Below, in pieces: positions 51,505 through 61,579 of a DNA stretch of 64,000 nucleotides. Position numbers and translations under genes: made by a program. The notes beneath the pieces are model-generated. The model worked only from the letters and a program-made list of their open reading frames with translations. It ran no database searches and was not told where the DNA came from. Each line of letters begins with the position of its first letter. Positions within the stretch are counted from its first letter, which is position 1. The stretch is from Peribacillus simplex (GTDB lineage Bacteria > Bacillota > Bacilli > Bacillales > DSM-1321), in NCBI RefSeq assembly GCF_001542915.1, contig NZ_LNNH01000056.1, positions 1-64,000 of the forward strand, written 5' to 3'.

Positions 51505-51910
51505 GGCAATCGGGGTTCCACCTTCGTTTACAATGCGGAGCGGAGAGGAAAGCAACGGTTAGCGAGTTTGGGCTTTGCATCGAATTTTGGGGCGGGGTCA
51601 TTTAAAACTTGGGCTTTTCGCATGCTCTTTGTACGGTTTCTCTTCAGCTGATGTGGACAATCGGGATTCCATTTTTCCATCCAGCAGAGTGGAAAGAAAC
51701 GGGCACTGTACAAGTCAATTAAACTGTAGGAAATGGAGAAGCTCCCTTTATTTTCACGCTAAGTGGAATGGAGTAGGTGTGCGACACTCCAGCGCGAAAT
51801 GCGTGACTACGTGGACCCGATAAACGCAAAGCTTGAGGAGGGTCCCCGAACGGCCCTGGAAAGGGAGAGCCTGCCGAACAATGGAACGGTCGTGGTACAA
51901 ATCGCCAACA
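51505..51910. repeat. Degenerate Bacillaceae dispersed palindromic repeat, probably two or more decayed units
   Basis: The stretch is richer in GC than its flanks and codes for nothing plausible. The part at 51765-51900 (GTGGAATGGAGTAGG..., GCGACACTCC, GAGGAGGGTCCC, GGAAAGGGAGAGCCTG) resembles the GC-rich repeats scattered in many Bacillus genomes, as I remember them. Two related units can be seen inside: 51509 onward and 51658 onward both start AATCGGG.TTCCA and end with GGAAAG.AACGG. It is a decayed element without transposase. Confidence 0.5.
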
Positions 51911-52058
51911 CAATAGGCAATGAAGATTTTATCTTTCTCCTCGTTACGAACATAACGATGACCAAAGAAACTGCAGCTCACTCATTATCACCTGTTTTTT
52001 TACAAGAATCTTCTATACACGATATTTTTCTAACATAAAAAACGGATTTATGGACAAT

Positions 52059-52087
52059 ACCCACATAACGCTAAGAGTGTTTTCGAA
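52059..52087 (+). promoter_or_regulatory. Possible sigma-I promoter upstream of sigI
   Basis: ACCCAC, 19 bases, then CGAA resembles the ACCCCC/CGAA elements of autoregulated sigI promoters, about 265 bases before the start codon. The remaining 51911-52351 region is AT-rich, with no supported gene. Confidence 0.3.
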
Positions 52088-52351
52088 TGATATGTTAAAA
52101 GCTGTGAATATTAAATTATGGTTAGAAAAATGACAATTGTCCCATTGATTTAGACAAGGATACGGAAAAAGATAATGTAATGTAATGGCACTGTAATAAA
52201 CGAGAAAAAACTAAGCACTTTGTCATGTTGCGTTATGATGTGATTTCAACAATTCGGCAAAAATGGTTCTTTTGGTACTGTCTTTTAGACTCTCTCCGCT
52301 TAAGATAAGTATGTTGATTCATATTTTTATCAACAGAAGCGAGGTGAGCAA

Positions 52352-53095
52352 ATGCTTGGATTGTTGTTTACAGCATTTAAAAAAAAGCGTTCTTTAGAAG
52401 AAACCGTATTGAAAATTCAACAAGGCGATATAAGCCTTCGCAATGATACGATAGAGTCATTCAAACCTTTTATAGCGAAAACCGTCTCGTCAGTGTGCAG
52501 ACGTTACATATATGAATCAGATGATGAATTCAGTATAGGTCTGATTGCTTTTAACGAAGCGATCGACAAATACTCCCCTGACAAAGGCCGTTCGTTATTG
52601 GCATTTGCCGAAACCCTCGTTAAACGAAGGGTTATAGATTATTTAAGAAGCCAGTCGAAGCGGAAAGAAATCCTTTTGGATCTATCGCTTAATGATGACA
52701 ATGATCAAAGCCATATATATATCGATAACGAAAATTCCATCCATGAATACGAAAAGCAAAAGGAAGCAGGGAAAAGGAAAGAAGAAATTCACCTATATAT
52801 AAGCCATCTACAGGATTTTGGGCTGACATTTGAAGATCTCGTTGAAAACTCTCCAAAACATGCTGATGCCAGAAAAGGTGCGATCATGATCGCCAAGCTG
52901 CTAATGGATGACGACGAACTGAAAGAAATCCTGTTTGCAAAAAAGCGGCTGCCAGTTAAACAGCTTGAGGGAAAAGTGGAAGTAAGCAGAAAAACAATTG
53001 AACGGAACCGAAAGTACATCATTGCTGTGGCAATCATAATAAACGGAGATTTTTTGTACTTGAATGATTATATAAAAGGGGCTATCAATGGATGA
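52352..53095 (+). CDS. sigI: RNA polymerase sigma factor SigI
   Basis: This 247-residue sigma-70-like factor has a region 2 with SVCRRYIYESDDEFSIGLIAFNEAIDKY (about 50-77) and a LAFAETLVKRRVIDYLRSQSKRKE segment (about 88-111). A C-terminal DNA-binding part has KRLPVKQLEGKVEVSRKTIERNRKY. This two-domain layout without region 3 is typical of SigI, which in B. subtilis responds to heat and cell-wall stress. AGCGAGGTG precedes the start. It overlaps rsgI by 4 bases. Confidence 0.95.
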   Translation: MLGLLFTAFKKKRSLEETVLKIQQGDISLRNDTIESFKPFIAKTVSSVCRRYIYESDDEFSIGLIAFNEAIDKYSPDKGRSLLAFAETLVKRRVIDYLRSQSKRKEILLDLSLNDDNDQSHIYIDNENSIHEYEKQKEAGKRKEEIHLYISHLQDFGLTFEDLVENSPKHADARKGAIMIAKLLMDDDELKEILFAKKRLPVKQLEGKVEVSRKTIERNRKYIIAVAIIINGDFLYLNDYIKGAING

Positions 53096-54411
53096 AAAAA
53101 GGAGTTATTCTGTCAGTAAATAAGCGTTTCGTAACCCTATTGACCCCCGAGGGTGAATTCCTAAAAGCGAAGAGAGACGAACGGGCATATGAAGTGGGGG
53201 AGGAAATCACTTTTTCCCCTGTCAAACACAAGACAGCTTTCACCATTTCCAGTTTCCAATCAACTTTCAGGAAAAAGGCCGTGTTAAGTATAGCCACCAC
53301 CTTTCTTATTCTTTTTTCAATCCTGCCGTCTTATTTCACTGGGCATGTGTCGGCTTATATGACGATCGATGTGAATCCCAGCATTGAATTGGAGCTGGAT
53401 GACCAGTTGGCTGTGCTTAAGCTTACCGGTTTAAACGAAGACGGCAAGCTTGTCATCGGTCAACTGAAAGATTGGAAAGGCAAGGGAATCAAGACTGTTA
53501 CAAACCGGATTGTTGAAACGACAAAGCAACTTGGATATTTAAAAGGCAAAAAACAAATAGTCGTGTCGACCACGTTATTGGATAAAGATAAAAAACTGGA
53601 TAAGAATTTAAAGGAAGAGATTAAAGAAATAACCGAGCAGGAAAACCTAAAAACAAAGATGAAGGTGATTCAGGCAACGAAAAGTGATCGGGAGCAAGCC
53701 AAGGCACAAGGCATCTCGACAGGTAAATATGTCGAAAAGAAATTGAAAATGAATCAAGACAAGACAAAAGTGAATAAAAGGGTACCTGATCCTGAACAAG
53801 ATAAACCGATAGAAGAGAAAAATGGCACTTCCCAAAAGCAGGGTGAAAATCAGGACAAAGAAAGGCAGTCGGACAGAGAAAACAAAAAAGTGAACGATGC
53901 GAATGCCGTCAAGCAAAATCGTTTGACTGAGGTCAAACAGCCAGTAGCTGAACATTTAGTGACAAAGCCAGACGAAAAAAACGAAAAAACCAACCGGGAT
54001 GATAAAAGCGCCAAACACCCTGGAATAAAACGGTTTAAGGAAAAAAACAACAAGACAGAGAATAAACCATTCAGCAGCCGAAGCATACAAAACAAAAGAA
54101 GCGATCCAAACATTCAAGGCAACCGACACAGCCGAACCATTGAACGCAAACGAAACGATCAAAGCAATCGAGAGTTTCAAGCCAATCAAAGGCGCCGTGA
54201 GGAACGAAGCAATCATGCCAGAGACAAACAGAAGCATGAAAAGGCGAAACAGGGTGGAAAAGGGCAGCCATCATTCCAGGAAAAGAGAAAGGGACAAGAA
54301 AAGAATCATCTGGATCATGAAAGGCACAATCTAAAAAAAGGCAACCGAGAGATGAAGACACAGAAAAGAGGTAAGGATCATGAGGAAAACCGGCATGAAT
54401 GGAATCATTAA
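53092..54411 (+). CDS. rsgI: Anti-sigma-I factor RsgI
   Basis: This 439-residue membrane protein has a cytoplasmic N-terminal domain (1-60) that binds SigI and one membrane helix (about 63-84). Outside lies the conserved domain beginning AYMTIDVNPSIELELDD (about 88-104), the autoproteolysis/PRC-like region of RsgI. From about residue 200 it is a long, extremely charged Lys/Glu/Asn/Gln-rich tail without folded-domain signs, about 240 residues, which may penetrate or sense the wall. In clostridia this place holds carbohydrate-binding modules. It is coupled to sigI by a 4-base overlap. Confidence 0.94.
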   Translation: MKKGVILSVNKRFVTLLTPEGEFLKAKRDERAYEVGEEITFSPVKHKTAFTISSFQSTFRKKAVLSIATTFLILFSILPSYFTGHVSAYMTIDVNPSIELELDDQLAVLKLTGLNEDGKLVIGQLKDWKGKGIKTVTNRIVETTKQLGYLKGKKQIVVSTTLLDKDKKLDKNLKEEIKEITEQENLKTKMKVIQATKSDREQAKAQGISTGKYVEKKLKMNQDKTKVNKRVPDPEQDKPIEEKNGTSQKQGENQDKERQSDRENKKVNDANAVKQNRLTEVKQPVAEHLVTKPDEKNEKTNRDDKSAKHPGIKRFKEKNNKTENKPFSSRSIQNKRSDPNIQGNRHSRTIERKRNDQSNREFQANQRRREERSNHARDKQKHEKAKQGGKGQPSFQEKRKGQEKNHLDHERHNLKKGNREMKTQKRGKDHEENRHEWNH

Positions 54412-54412
54412 A

Positions 54413-54439
54413 AAGAGTCCAGCAGGAAGCTGGACTCTT
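54413..54439. terminator. Hairpin between rsgI and the SASP gene
   Basis: AAGAGTCCAGC-aggaa-GCTGGACTCTT; it probably serves both convergent genes. Confidence 0.75.
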
Positions 54440-54464
54440 AGCCATGGATATTCAATTGTGTGAA

Positions 54465-54656
54465 TTATTGACCTTTAAGTTGAGATTGAGCTTGTTGTAC
54501 AAGGCGTTTGGTGATTTCTCCACCAACGGAACCATTGGCACGTGCTGAAGTATCGGAACCTAATTGTACACCGAATTCTGATGCGATTTCATATTTGATT
54601 TGATCTAATGCTTGTTCGATTCCAGGAACAAGAAGGTTATTGCTGCTGTTAGCCAT
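54465..54656 (-). CDS. Alpha/beta-type small acid-soluble spore protein
   Basis: This 63-residue spore DNA-binding protein shields DNA against UV and heat in the dormant spore. It has the family pattern with the germination-protease cleavage region [12 protein letters not shown] (about 23-34) and the C-terminal DNA-binding block [16 protein letters not shown] (about 42-57). AAAGGGGAG precedes the ATG. A CATTCTA element (plus-strand 54712-54718, read on the minus strand) is a plausible sigma-G -10 box about 50 bases upstream, but its -35 is weak. Its presence proves a sporeformer. Confidence 0.95.
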   Translation of the reverse strand: MANSSNNLLVPGIEQALDQIKYEIASEFGVQLGSDTSARANGSVGGEITKRLVQQAQSQLKGQ

Positions 54657-54888
54657 TTGAATCTCCCCTTTACATGTTCAACGGCTTCTGCCGCTGTAAT
54701 GATAGTATAAGTAGAATGAGGAGTTTTACTTATGGTAGCAGGATCAAACTTTTTGGTAAACCTGCCTTATTGTTGCAAGGAAGTCAGTTTTAAAAGAGAA
54801 TGGAAAAAAGAATGAAAAAAGGGTAAACTATATTATTAATGGGTTTGTGGTCCATCTAGTTATAAAGGAGTAAGAAAGGAAACGCTTA

Positions 54889-56241
54889 ATGGTTGCTATA
54901 AAAAAAATATTATCAAAGTTAACACCTGCTCAGCTTATTGTCGGTTATTATTTTTTAGCTGTCAGCATTTCAACAATCCTTCTTAGTCTGCCGGTTGCCC
55001 TTAAGCCTGGTGTTGAGTGGGAATTCATGGACGCACTATTTACGGCCGTCAGTGCGGTCAGTGTAACTGGCTTGACGGTGGTCAGTACACCTGATGTGTT
55101 CAGTGAAGCTGGCTACTTCATCCTGATGTTCGTCCTCCAATTCGGCGGAATTGGCATCATGACGCTCGGAACGTTTTTTTGGCTGATCCTAGGAAAAAAG
55201 ATCGGTTTGAAGGAAAGGCAATTGATCATGACGGATCAAAATCAATCGAATCTTTCAGGCCTTGTGAAATTATTGATCCAAATCATTCAGATATTTGTTG
55301 TAATTGAAATGATTGGCGCACTGGTTTTAGGGGTTTATTTTTTAAATTATTACCCAAACTGGAAAGAAGCTTTTATCAATGGGCTGTTCTTGGCAATCAG
55401 TTCCACCACGAACGCTGGTTTTGACATAACCGGCATTTCGATGATTCCTTTTAAAGGGGACTATTTTGTTCAGTTCATCACGATAATCCTGCTTACCCTT
55501 GGAGCCATCGGATTTCCAGTCTTGATTGAGTTGAAAGAATTTTTATCCAATGGTGCCCGTACTTATAAGTTTCATTTTTCCTTATTCACGAAATTGACAT
55601 CCGTCACATTCTTTTCGCTCATCATTGGCGGCACGATCATGATCTTCCTCCTGGAAGTGAACGGATTCTTTAAAGACAAGAATTGGCATGAATCGTTCTT
55701 CTATTCTTTATTCATGTCTTCCAATACACGGAGCGGCGGTTTAACAACCATGAATGTGAGCGACTTTTCGGAGCCGACCCTGTTATTGATGAGCATCCTG
55801 ATGTTCATTGGAGCCTCCCCAAGTTCAGTCGGAGGGGGTATCCGCACGACAACCCTGGCCATCATGATTCTTTTCTTGTGGAATTTCATGCGGGGAAGGC
55901 GCTCCATTAAAGTATTCAAGCGGGAGATACATCCAGATGATATCCGGAAGGCAACAGCCGTTATGATCATGGGTTCACTTCTATGCATAATAGCGATCTT
56001 CATTTTGACGATTACCGAGAACTTCACTTTGACCCAAATCATCTTCGAAGTATGCTCTGCTTTCGGGTCTGTTGGTCTTTCGATGGGCATCACTCCAGAT
56101 CTTAGCCATACAGGTAAGATTGTCATCATGATCATCATGTTTATTGGCCGTGTCGGGATAACCTCCTTGCTTTATATCATAGGTCACAAGGAAATCAGGG
56201 AAATTTATCATTATCCAAAAGAACGTGTCATCATTGGTTAA
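54889..56241 (+). CDS. Potassium uptake channel subunit, KtrB/KtrD (TrkH) family
   Basis: This 450-residue protein has four M1-P-M2 repeats. The filter regions with their glycines are VSVTGLTVVST (about 62), SSTTNAGFDITG (about 173), SNTRSGGLTTM (about 283) and FGSVGLSMGI (about 395). It forms dimers gated by a KtrA/KtrC-type regulatory ring, which is not encoded next to it. Length fits KtrD of B. subtilis (low affinity) as well as KtrB. No c-di-AMP (ydaO) riboswitch is visible upstream. It is single-gene with a terminator. Confidence 0.9.
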   Translation: MVAIKKILSKLTPAQLIVGYYFLAVSISTILLSLPVALKPGVEWEFMDALFTAVSAVSVTGLTVVSTPDVFSEAGYFILMFVLQFGGIGIMTLGTFFWLILGKKIGLKERQLIMTDQNQSNLSGLVKLLIQIIQIFVVIEMIGALVLGVYFLNYYPNWKEAFINGLFLAISSTTNAGFDITGISMIPFKGDYFVQFITIILLTLGAIGFPVLIELKEFLSNGARTYKFHFSLFTKLTSVTFFSLIIGGTIMIFLLEVNGFFKDKNWHESFFYSLFMSSNTRSGGLTTMNVSDFSEPTLLLMSILMFIGASPSSVGGGIRTTTLAIMILFLWNFMRGRRSIKVFKREIHPDDIRKATAVMIMGSLLCIIAIFILTITENFTLTQIIFEVCSAFGSVGLSMGITPDLSHTGKIVIMIIMFIGRVGITSLLYIIGHKEIREIYHYPKERVIIG

Positions 56242-56258
56242 AACAATGGCCGACCATG

Positions 56259-56286
56259 AACCTTTCCTATCAGGAAAGGTTTTTTG
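56259..56286 (+). terminator. Terminator of the Ktr gene
   Basis: AACCTTTCC-tatca-GGAAAGGTT is followed by T. Confidence 0.92.
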
Positions 56287-56422
56287 TGTTGGTGGCAGGA
56301 ATCAATGATAAAATGTTGAAATTTACCTACAAGAGAGTTATTTCCCATTTATAAATATAGTCGTCCAATATGCTTCCCGTTCAGGTAGAGCAAATGCCGT
56401 TTAGAGGAGTCACGTAAAGGAG

Positions 56423-57775
56423 GTGGAGGAAATAAAGAAATATACTGGAAGAATCATGGTTCCTGCACTGTTCATCTTATTGATTTTGCCGATTTTAGCA
56501 TCGACCGTCCTCAAGGAAGGCGGATTCCCTGTGTTACTGGGAATTTATTTATTTGTCGTCTTAGCCTTGGCCTGGTGTTTGGGTGCGATTTATGATGATA
56601 AACGGAGGACCATCTCACTATTGCAGGATAGCGAAGGACGATATCGCATTTTCTCCAAGTACTCCAAGGAATTGATCAATAGCTTCAATGAGGTCATTTT
56701 CCAAACGGATCATAAAGGGAAGTGGCTGTACTTAAACCCGGCCTGGAAGTCGATGAGCGGTGCAACCGTTAATGAATCACTCGGGCTGCATTTTTCAAAA
56801 CATATGGATAATGCTTCATATCAAGACGTATTGAAGGCGTTTGCGGAATCCTTTCATCAAGGAAATAAATATTTTCGCGTTGACATTAAGTTACGCGATG
56901 GCAAAAAGGGAAGCAGTTGGGTCGAAGCATTTGTTAAACTGATATACGATGAAACGGGGAAATTCATCGGGACTGCAGGGATATTATCCGAAATCAATGA
57001 ACGTAAGCATGCAGAAGAAGAACTAGTAAACCTGAACGAACATTTGGCAATCACATCAAGCAAGCTATCCACAGCTGCCCAACTTGCCGCAGGAATAGCG
57101 CATGAGGTAAGAAACCCGATGACGGCGATATTGGGATTCGTCAAGTTGATCAAAGATGGAGGGGCGGATAAACAGGAGTATTATGACATTATTTTTTCGG
57201 AAATAAATCGAATCGAACAAGTCTTGAATGAACTCCTGCTGCTTTCCAAACCGAGCGGTGCAGTTTTTCTTGAGAAGGATTTGAAAAAAAGCTGCAATCA
57301 TGTCGTAACCTTGCTTGAGACAAATGCCGTATTGAACAATATACAAATTCAAAAAAATTATGATGCAGAACCGATTTTCATGCGCTTTGATGAAAATCAA
57401 ATCAAGCAAGTATTAATCAATATCATTAAAAATTCGATAGAATCAATGCCGAATGGCGGAAATATTTTTTTGAGCATTTATGAAAAAAACGGGGAAGTGT
57501 TTGTAAGCATTTTGGATGAGGGGGAGGGCATCCCGGAAAATTCCCTTCAGAAAGTGGGAGAACCATTTTTTACGACGAAATCATCTGGAACAGGATTGGG
57601 ACTTTCCGTTTGTTTCAAGATCATCGAAAAGCATGGCGGAAAGGTTTTCATAACAAGTGAGTTGAAAAAAGGAACGAAAATCGTCTGTGTATTCCCTGCC
57701 GTTCAAGAAAACGAGAGAAACGGCAGCGAAAAGGAGGAGAAAGTGGGGGCGAAGGAAGGACAAGAAAATAAGTGA
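56423..57775 (+). CDS. PAS-domain sensor histidine kinase (sporulation-kinase-like)
   Basis: This 450-residue kinase has two membrane helices (about 12-30 and 36-57), a PAS domain (about 75-190, with [19 protein letters not shown]) and PAC. HisKA has phospho-acceptor His227 in [15 protein letters not shown]. HATPase_c has the N box [10 protein letters not shown], the G1 box DEGEGIP and the G2 box GTGLGLSV. The [13 protein letters not shown] context is that of Kin-type kinases feeding the Spo0 phosphorelay, and no response regulator is adjacent. The start is a GTG overlapping an AAAGGAGG; an ATG at 56456 is a possible alternative. It precedes the fatty-acid cluster. Confidence 0.85.
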   Translation: MEEIKKYTGRIMVPALFILLILPILASTVLKEGGFPVLLGIYLFVVLALAWCLGAIYDDKRRTISLLQDSEGRYRIFSKYSKELINSFNEVIFQTDHKGKWLYLNPAWKSMSGATVNESLGLHFSKHMDNASYQDVLKAFAESFHQGNKYFRVDIKLRDGKKGSSWVEAFVKLIYDETGKFIGTAGILSEINERKHAEEELVNLNEHLAITSSKLSTAAQLAAGIAHEVRNPMTAILGFVKLIKDGGADKQEYYDIIFSEINRIEQVLNELLLLSKPSGAVFLEKDLKKSCNHVVTLLETNAVLNNIQIQKNYDAEPIFMRFDENQIKQVLINIIKNSIESMPNGGNIFLSIYEKNGEVFVSILDEGEGIPENSLQKVGEPFFTTKSSGTGLGLSVCFKIIEKHGGKVFITSELKKGTKIVCVFPAVQENERNGSEKEEKVGAKEGQENK

Positions 57776-57783
57776 TTTAATTG

Positions 57784-57813
57784 TTGAAAAAATAGGAAAA
57801 TTATGTATATACT
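57784..57813 (+). promoter_or_regulatory. Sigma-A promoter of the acyl-CoA dehydrogenase operon
   Basis: TTGAAA, 18 bases, then TATACT, with the operator-like palindrome 16 bases downstream. Confidence 0.55.
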
Positions 57814-57829
57814 GTAAAGGTGAAAACAT

Positions 57830-57843
57830 ACTAACCGGTCAGT
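57830..57843 (+). promoter_or_regulatory. Candidate TetR operator, copy 1
   Basis: ACTAACCGGTCAGT is palindromic with one mismatch per arm. It lies between the promoter and the acyl-CoA dehydrogenase start, and matches a second site at 62158. Confidence 0.5.
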
Positions 57844-57863
57844 TGGTAGAGGAGGAAGTCAAT

Positions 57864-59093
57864 TTGAACTTCGAACATACTCAAAAGGTGAAAGCTCTGG
57901 AAACCAAGTTAACTGAATTCATGGAAAGGTACGTCTATCCCAATGAAGCTGTATACCAAAAACAGCTCGAGAAGCAGAAAAGCCGTTGGAGCGATATACC
58001 GCCGATCTTAGCCGAATTGACGGCGAAAGCAAAGGAAGAAGGGTTATGGAATTTATTTTTACCCGATAGCAGTTATGGCGCAGGTTTAACGAATCTGGAA
58101 TATGCACCGCTTTGCGAGATCATGGGAAGGTCGATGATAGGTCCTGAAATCTTCAACTGTAATGCACCTGATACAGGCAATATGGAAGTTTTGGTGAGGT
58201 ACGGCTCCGACGAGCATAAGGAACGTTGGCTGAAGCCGTTGCTTGCAGGGGATATCCGCTCATGCTTCTCGATGACGGAGCCTGATGTAGCCTCTTCCGA
58301 TGCCACCAATATTGAGTGCAGGATCGAAAAGTCCGGTAATGAGTATGTCATAAACGGCCGGAAATGGTGGTCTTCAGGGGCAGGAGATCCACGATGCAAG
58401 ATAGCCATCGTTATGGGGAAGACAAATCCTGAAGCATCGAGGCATGAGCAACAGTCCATGATTCTTGTGCCGATTGATACACCGGGCGTCAAAATCGAAA
58501 GAATGCTTCCTGTATTCGGCTATGACCATGCTCCTCATGGACATGCCGAGATCAATTTCGACAATGTAAGGGTCCCGGCAACGAATATTTTATGGGGTGA
58601 GGGCAAGGGATTCGCAATAGCCCAAGGTAGATTGGGTCCTGGAAGAATCCATCATTGCATGAGGCTGATCGGCGCGGCTGAAAGGGCGCTTGAAGAATTA
58701 TGTAAGCGTATTCAAGGTCGTGTCGCGTTTGGGAAGCCTTTAGCGAGACAAGGCGTGATCATGGAGTGGGTCGCCGATTCACGGATTGAAATCGAGCAGG
58801 CCAGGCTGTTGACATTAAAGGCAGCTTATATGATGGATACGGTAGGGAACAAGGAGGCGAAGGCGGAAATTGCGATGATAAAAGTGGTTGCGCCGAATAT
58901 GGCATTGAAGGTGCTTGACCGGGCCATCCAAGGCTTTGGCGCTGCAGGAATTTCCGATGATTTCCCTTTTGCCGCACATTGGGCCAATGCCCGGACGCTG
59001 AGGCTTGCTGATGGGCCCGATGAAGTGCACCGATCACAAGTGGCAAAAATCGAGCTTCGGAAATATCAACAAAAGCATGAGGTGAAAATATGA
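57864..59093 (+). CDS. Acyl-CoA dehydrogenase
   Basis: This 409-residue FAD enzyme introduces the first double bond in acyl-CoA during beta-oxidation. Marks are the FAD/substrate segment [16 protein letters not shown] (about 132-147), WWSSGAGDP (about 170) and [22 protein letters not shown] (about 255-276). The C-terminal flavin block is [25 protein letters not shown] (about 354), then [13 protein letters not shown]. This ending is like the ACAD10/11 group. TTG 57864 has GAGGAGG at seven bases; the open frame upstream overlaps the kinase gene and is unlikely. It overlaps the SDR gene by 4 bases. Confidence 0.92.
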   Translation: MNFEHTQKVKALETKLTEFMERYVYPNEAVYQKQLEKQKSRWSDIPPILAELTAKAKEEGLWNLFLPDSSYGAGLTNLEYAPLCEIMGRSMIGPEIFNCNAPDTGNMEVLVRYGSDEHKERWLKPLLAGDIRSCFSMTEPDVASSDATNIECRIEKSGNEYVINGRKWWSSGAGDPRCKIAIVMGKTNPEASRHEQQSMILVPIDTPGVKIERMLPVFGYDHAPHGHAEINFDNVRVPATNILWGEGKGFAIAQGRLGPGRIHHCMRLIGAAERALEELCKRIQGRVAFGKPLARQGVIMEWVADSRIEIEQARLLTLKAAYMMDTVGNKEAKAEIAMIKVVAPNMALKVLDRAIQGFGAAGISDDFPFAAHWANARTLRLADGPDEVHRSQVAKIELRKYQQKHEVKI

Positions 59094-59863
59094 ACGTGAA
59101 GGACCTATTCGATCTGACTGGAAAAACGGCAATCATAACCGGCGGCGGCAGGGGGCTAGGTGAACAAATAGCGACCGGTTTTGCCGAAGCGGGGGCTAAT
59201 GTCGTCCTTTGTTCCAGGAACAAGCTGGCATGCGATGAAGTGGCTTTGAAAATCGAAGGGCTTGGAGTCAGGGCGCTTTCCTTCAAGTGCGATATCACCA
59301 ATCCTTCAGATGTACAGGAAGTGGTTAATGAAACGTTTCGTGAATTCGGCTCCATTGATATTCTCGTCAACAATAGCGGCGCCTCCTGGGGAGCGCCAGC
59401 AATCGATATGCCGCTTGAAGCCTGGCATAAAGTAATGAATGTCAATGTTACCGGAACCTTCATCATGAGCCAGACTGCAGCCAGGATCATGATTGAGCAG
59501 GGATATGGAAAAATCATCAACATCGCTTCCGTTGCTGGATTAGGGGGGACGGACCCACGGGTGCTCGATACGGTCGGATACAATACGAGCAAAGGGGCGG
59601 TCATTACATTAACGAAGGATCTAGCCGTAAAATGGGGCCAGCACAATATTCATGTCAATGCAATCGCACCTGGATTCTTTCCGACGAAAATGACGAAAGG
59701 GGTGCTGGCGCAAGGAGAGAATCCCATCTTGGATTCCACCCCGCTCAAAAGATTAGGCAGTGATGATGATTTAAAAGGTGCTGCCGTTTTCCTGGCTTCA
59801 AAGGCTTCAGATTATGTAACAGGAAACATCCTGGTTGTCGATGGGGGTTCACATGCAATGTAA
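59090..59863 (+). CDS. SDR-family oxidoreductase
   Basis: This 257-residue classical short-chain dehydrogenase has the cofactor motif [10 protein letters not shown] (about 17-26), NNSGASWG (about 94), Ser in [10 protein letters not shown] (about 143) and the catalytic pair in [10 protein letters not shown] (about 160-170). A typical [15 protein letters not shown] end follows. It probably reduces or oxidises a 3-hydroxy/3-oxo-acyl substrate in the beta-oxidation operon. The 4-base overlap with the acyl-CoA dehydrogenase implies coupled translation. Confidence 0.92.
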   Translation: MNVKDLFDLTGKTAIITGGGRGLGEQIATGFAEAGANVVLCSRNKLACDEVALKIEGLGVRALSFKCDITNPSDVQEVVNETFREFGSIDILVNNSGASWGAPAIDMPLEAWHKVMNVNVTGTFIMSQTAARIMIEQGYGKIINIASVAGLGGTDPRVLDTVGYNTSKGAVITLTKDLAVKWGQHNIHVNAIAPGFFPTKMTKGVLAQGENPILDSTPLKRLGSDDDLKGAAVFLASKASDYVTGNILVVDGGSHAM

Positions 59864-59895
59864 GGACTAGTAAATAAATGGCTGGAGGGAATGTA

Positions 59896-61512
59896 ATGAC
59901 TAATGGTAAAAAGTGGCTATCCGTGTATCCCGATTCAATTTCAAAGGAAATAAAGGTGCCTGATTTCCCGATGCAAAGAATTCTTCAAAATGCATGTCAA
60001 TCCTATCCAACCAATACAGCTATCACTTTTTATAATCAAAAAATCACATATCAGGAACTTTTTCTTGCGTCGCAGGCCTTTGCCTCAGCCCTTCAAAAAA
60101 AAGGGATTCAAAAGGGCGATCGTGTCGCTATCATGCTGCCTAACTGTCCGCAATATGTGATTGCATATTATGGATCCTTGACCGCTGGTGCGATCATCAC
60201 CCAAATCAATCCCATGCTTGTTGAAAGGGAATTGCGGCATATCTTGCAGGACTCCGGAGCCGAAACGATCGTCGTATTGGATGGATTATATCCGAAAGTG
60301 AAGAGTGTGCAGCATCATACGAACCTGAAAAATATCATGGCAGTGAGCCTGCAGCCATCGAAGGCCGTTTTCTCGCCTGATACTTCATTTGATGAATTCA
60401 TGGAGGGAGGAGACGGCAACATCAATCCTGTATCCATCGATCCGGAACATGATATCGCCGTTCTTCAATATACAGGAGGGACGACGGGACGTTCGAAAGG
60501 GGCCATGCTGACTCACCGCAATATTCTTGCAAACGTCGTTCAGTGCTACGAATTCTTCAAGCATGAATTAAATATCGGTTCTCAAAGAACGCTATCGATC
60601 ATCCCGCTTTTCCATGTTTTTGGAATGACATCCGCCATGAATTTATCCGTATTTATCGCCGGTGATTCAATCATGCTGCCACGATTCGAAATAGATGAAG
60701 TGCTTGAAACGATCAAACGTGAGCAGCCGACGACTTTTCCCGGAGTTCCGACCATGTATGTAGCACTGACGAACCATCCAAAGGCCGAAGAGTATGGGAT
60801 GGACTCGATTAAACTCTGTAACAGCGGAAGTGCACCAATGCCGGTAGAGCTTTTACGAGAGTTTGAACGGAAATCGGGTGCGAAGATCTTGGAAGGCTAT
60901 GGGCTTACGGAAGCTTCGCCAACAACGCATTGCAACCCGGCATTTGCCGAAAGGAAGCCGGGAAGTGTCGGGATCGGCGTCCCTTCGACGGAATATAAAG
61001 TCATGGATCTAGGTGATGGAACAAAAGAAGTGGCACCAGGTGAATTGGGTGAATTGGTCGTCAAAGGTCCCCAAGTGATGAAAGGGTATTGGAATATGCC
61101 AGAGGAAACGGCAGTCACCCTTAGGGACGGCTGGCTATATACCGGGGATATCGCCAAGGTTGATGAAGAAGGATACCTTTATATCGTCGATAGGAAGAAG
61201 GACTTGATCATTGCAAGCGGCTATAACATTTACCCGCGTGATGTGGAAGAAGTACTCTATGAACATCCTGCTGTGCGGGAAGCGGTGGTCATCGGAGTTC
61301 CGGATGCCTACAGAGGAGAGTCGGTAAAAGCAGTGCTTGTACTGAAAGATGGGAAAATGGCAAGTGAACAGGAAATCATCGATTACTGCCGTGCAAACCT
61401 GGCTGCCTATAAGGTTCCGCATTTCGTTGAATTTCGTGAAGAGTTGCCAAAAACGAATGTCGGAAAGATATTGAGGCGGGCTTTAAGGGAAGAACTATCC
61501 AATAAATTATAG
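59896..61512 (+). CDS. Long/medium-chain fatty-acid--CoA ligase
   Basis: This 538-residue AMP-forming acyl-CoA synthetase activates fatty acids with ATP and CoA. It has the P-loop-like YTGGTTGRSKGAML (about 194-207), the gating IPLFHVFGMT (about 235), LEGYGLTEASPTTH (about 333), GWLYTGDIAKVDEEGY (about 412) and the catalytic Lys region KTNVGKILRRALREEL at the end. ATG 59896 follows GGAGGG; an earlier ATG at 59878 has no site. It is the third gene of the operon, supplying acyl-CoA for the dehydrogenase. Confidence 0.93.
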   Translation: MTNGKKWLSVYPDSISKEIKVPDFPMQRILQNACQSYPTNTAITFYNQKITYQELFLASQAFASALQKKGIQKGDRVAIMLPNCPQYVIAYYGSLTAGAIITQINPMLVERELRHILQDSGAETIVVLDGLYPKVKSVQHHTNLKNIMAVSLQPSKAVFSPDTSFDEFMEGGDGNINPVSIDPEHDIAVLQYTGGTTGRSKGAMLTHRNILANVVQCYEFFKHELNIGSQRTLSIIPLFHVFGMTSAMNLSVFIAGDSIMLPRFEIDEVLETIKREQPTTFPGVPTMYVALTNHPKAEEYGMDSIKLCNSGSAPMPVELLREFERKSGAKILEGYGLTEASPTTHCNPAFAERKPGSVGIGVPSTEYKVMDLGDGTKEVAPGELGELVVKGPQVMKGYWNMPEETAVTLRDGWLYTGDIAKVDEEGYLYIVDRKKDLIIASGYNIYPRDVEEVLYEHPAVREAVVIGVPDAYRGESVKAVLVLKDGKMASEQEIIDYCRANLAAYKVPHFVEFREELPKTNVGKILRRALREELSNKL

Positions 61513-61579
61513 GGTTCAAGAGTACGACAGCGTATGATATCGATTCACTGAAATTTTAACAGATTGCGAGGATGCATAC

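Noticed and set aside
51417..51823. Overlapping short frames in the repeat region
   Set aside because: Cys/Ser/Arg-rich sequences of the kind produced by GC-rich repeats; no ribosome binding sites.
53647..54237. Antisense frames rich in Phe and Leu opposite rsgI
   Set aside because: They are the expected mirror of the Lys/Glu-rich RsgI tail (AAA/GAA codons read as TTT/TTC).
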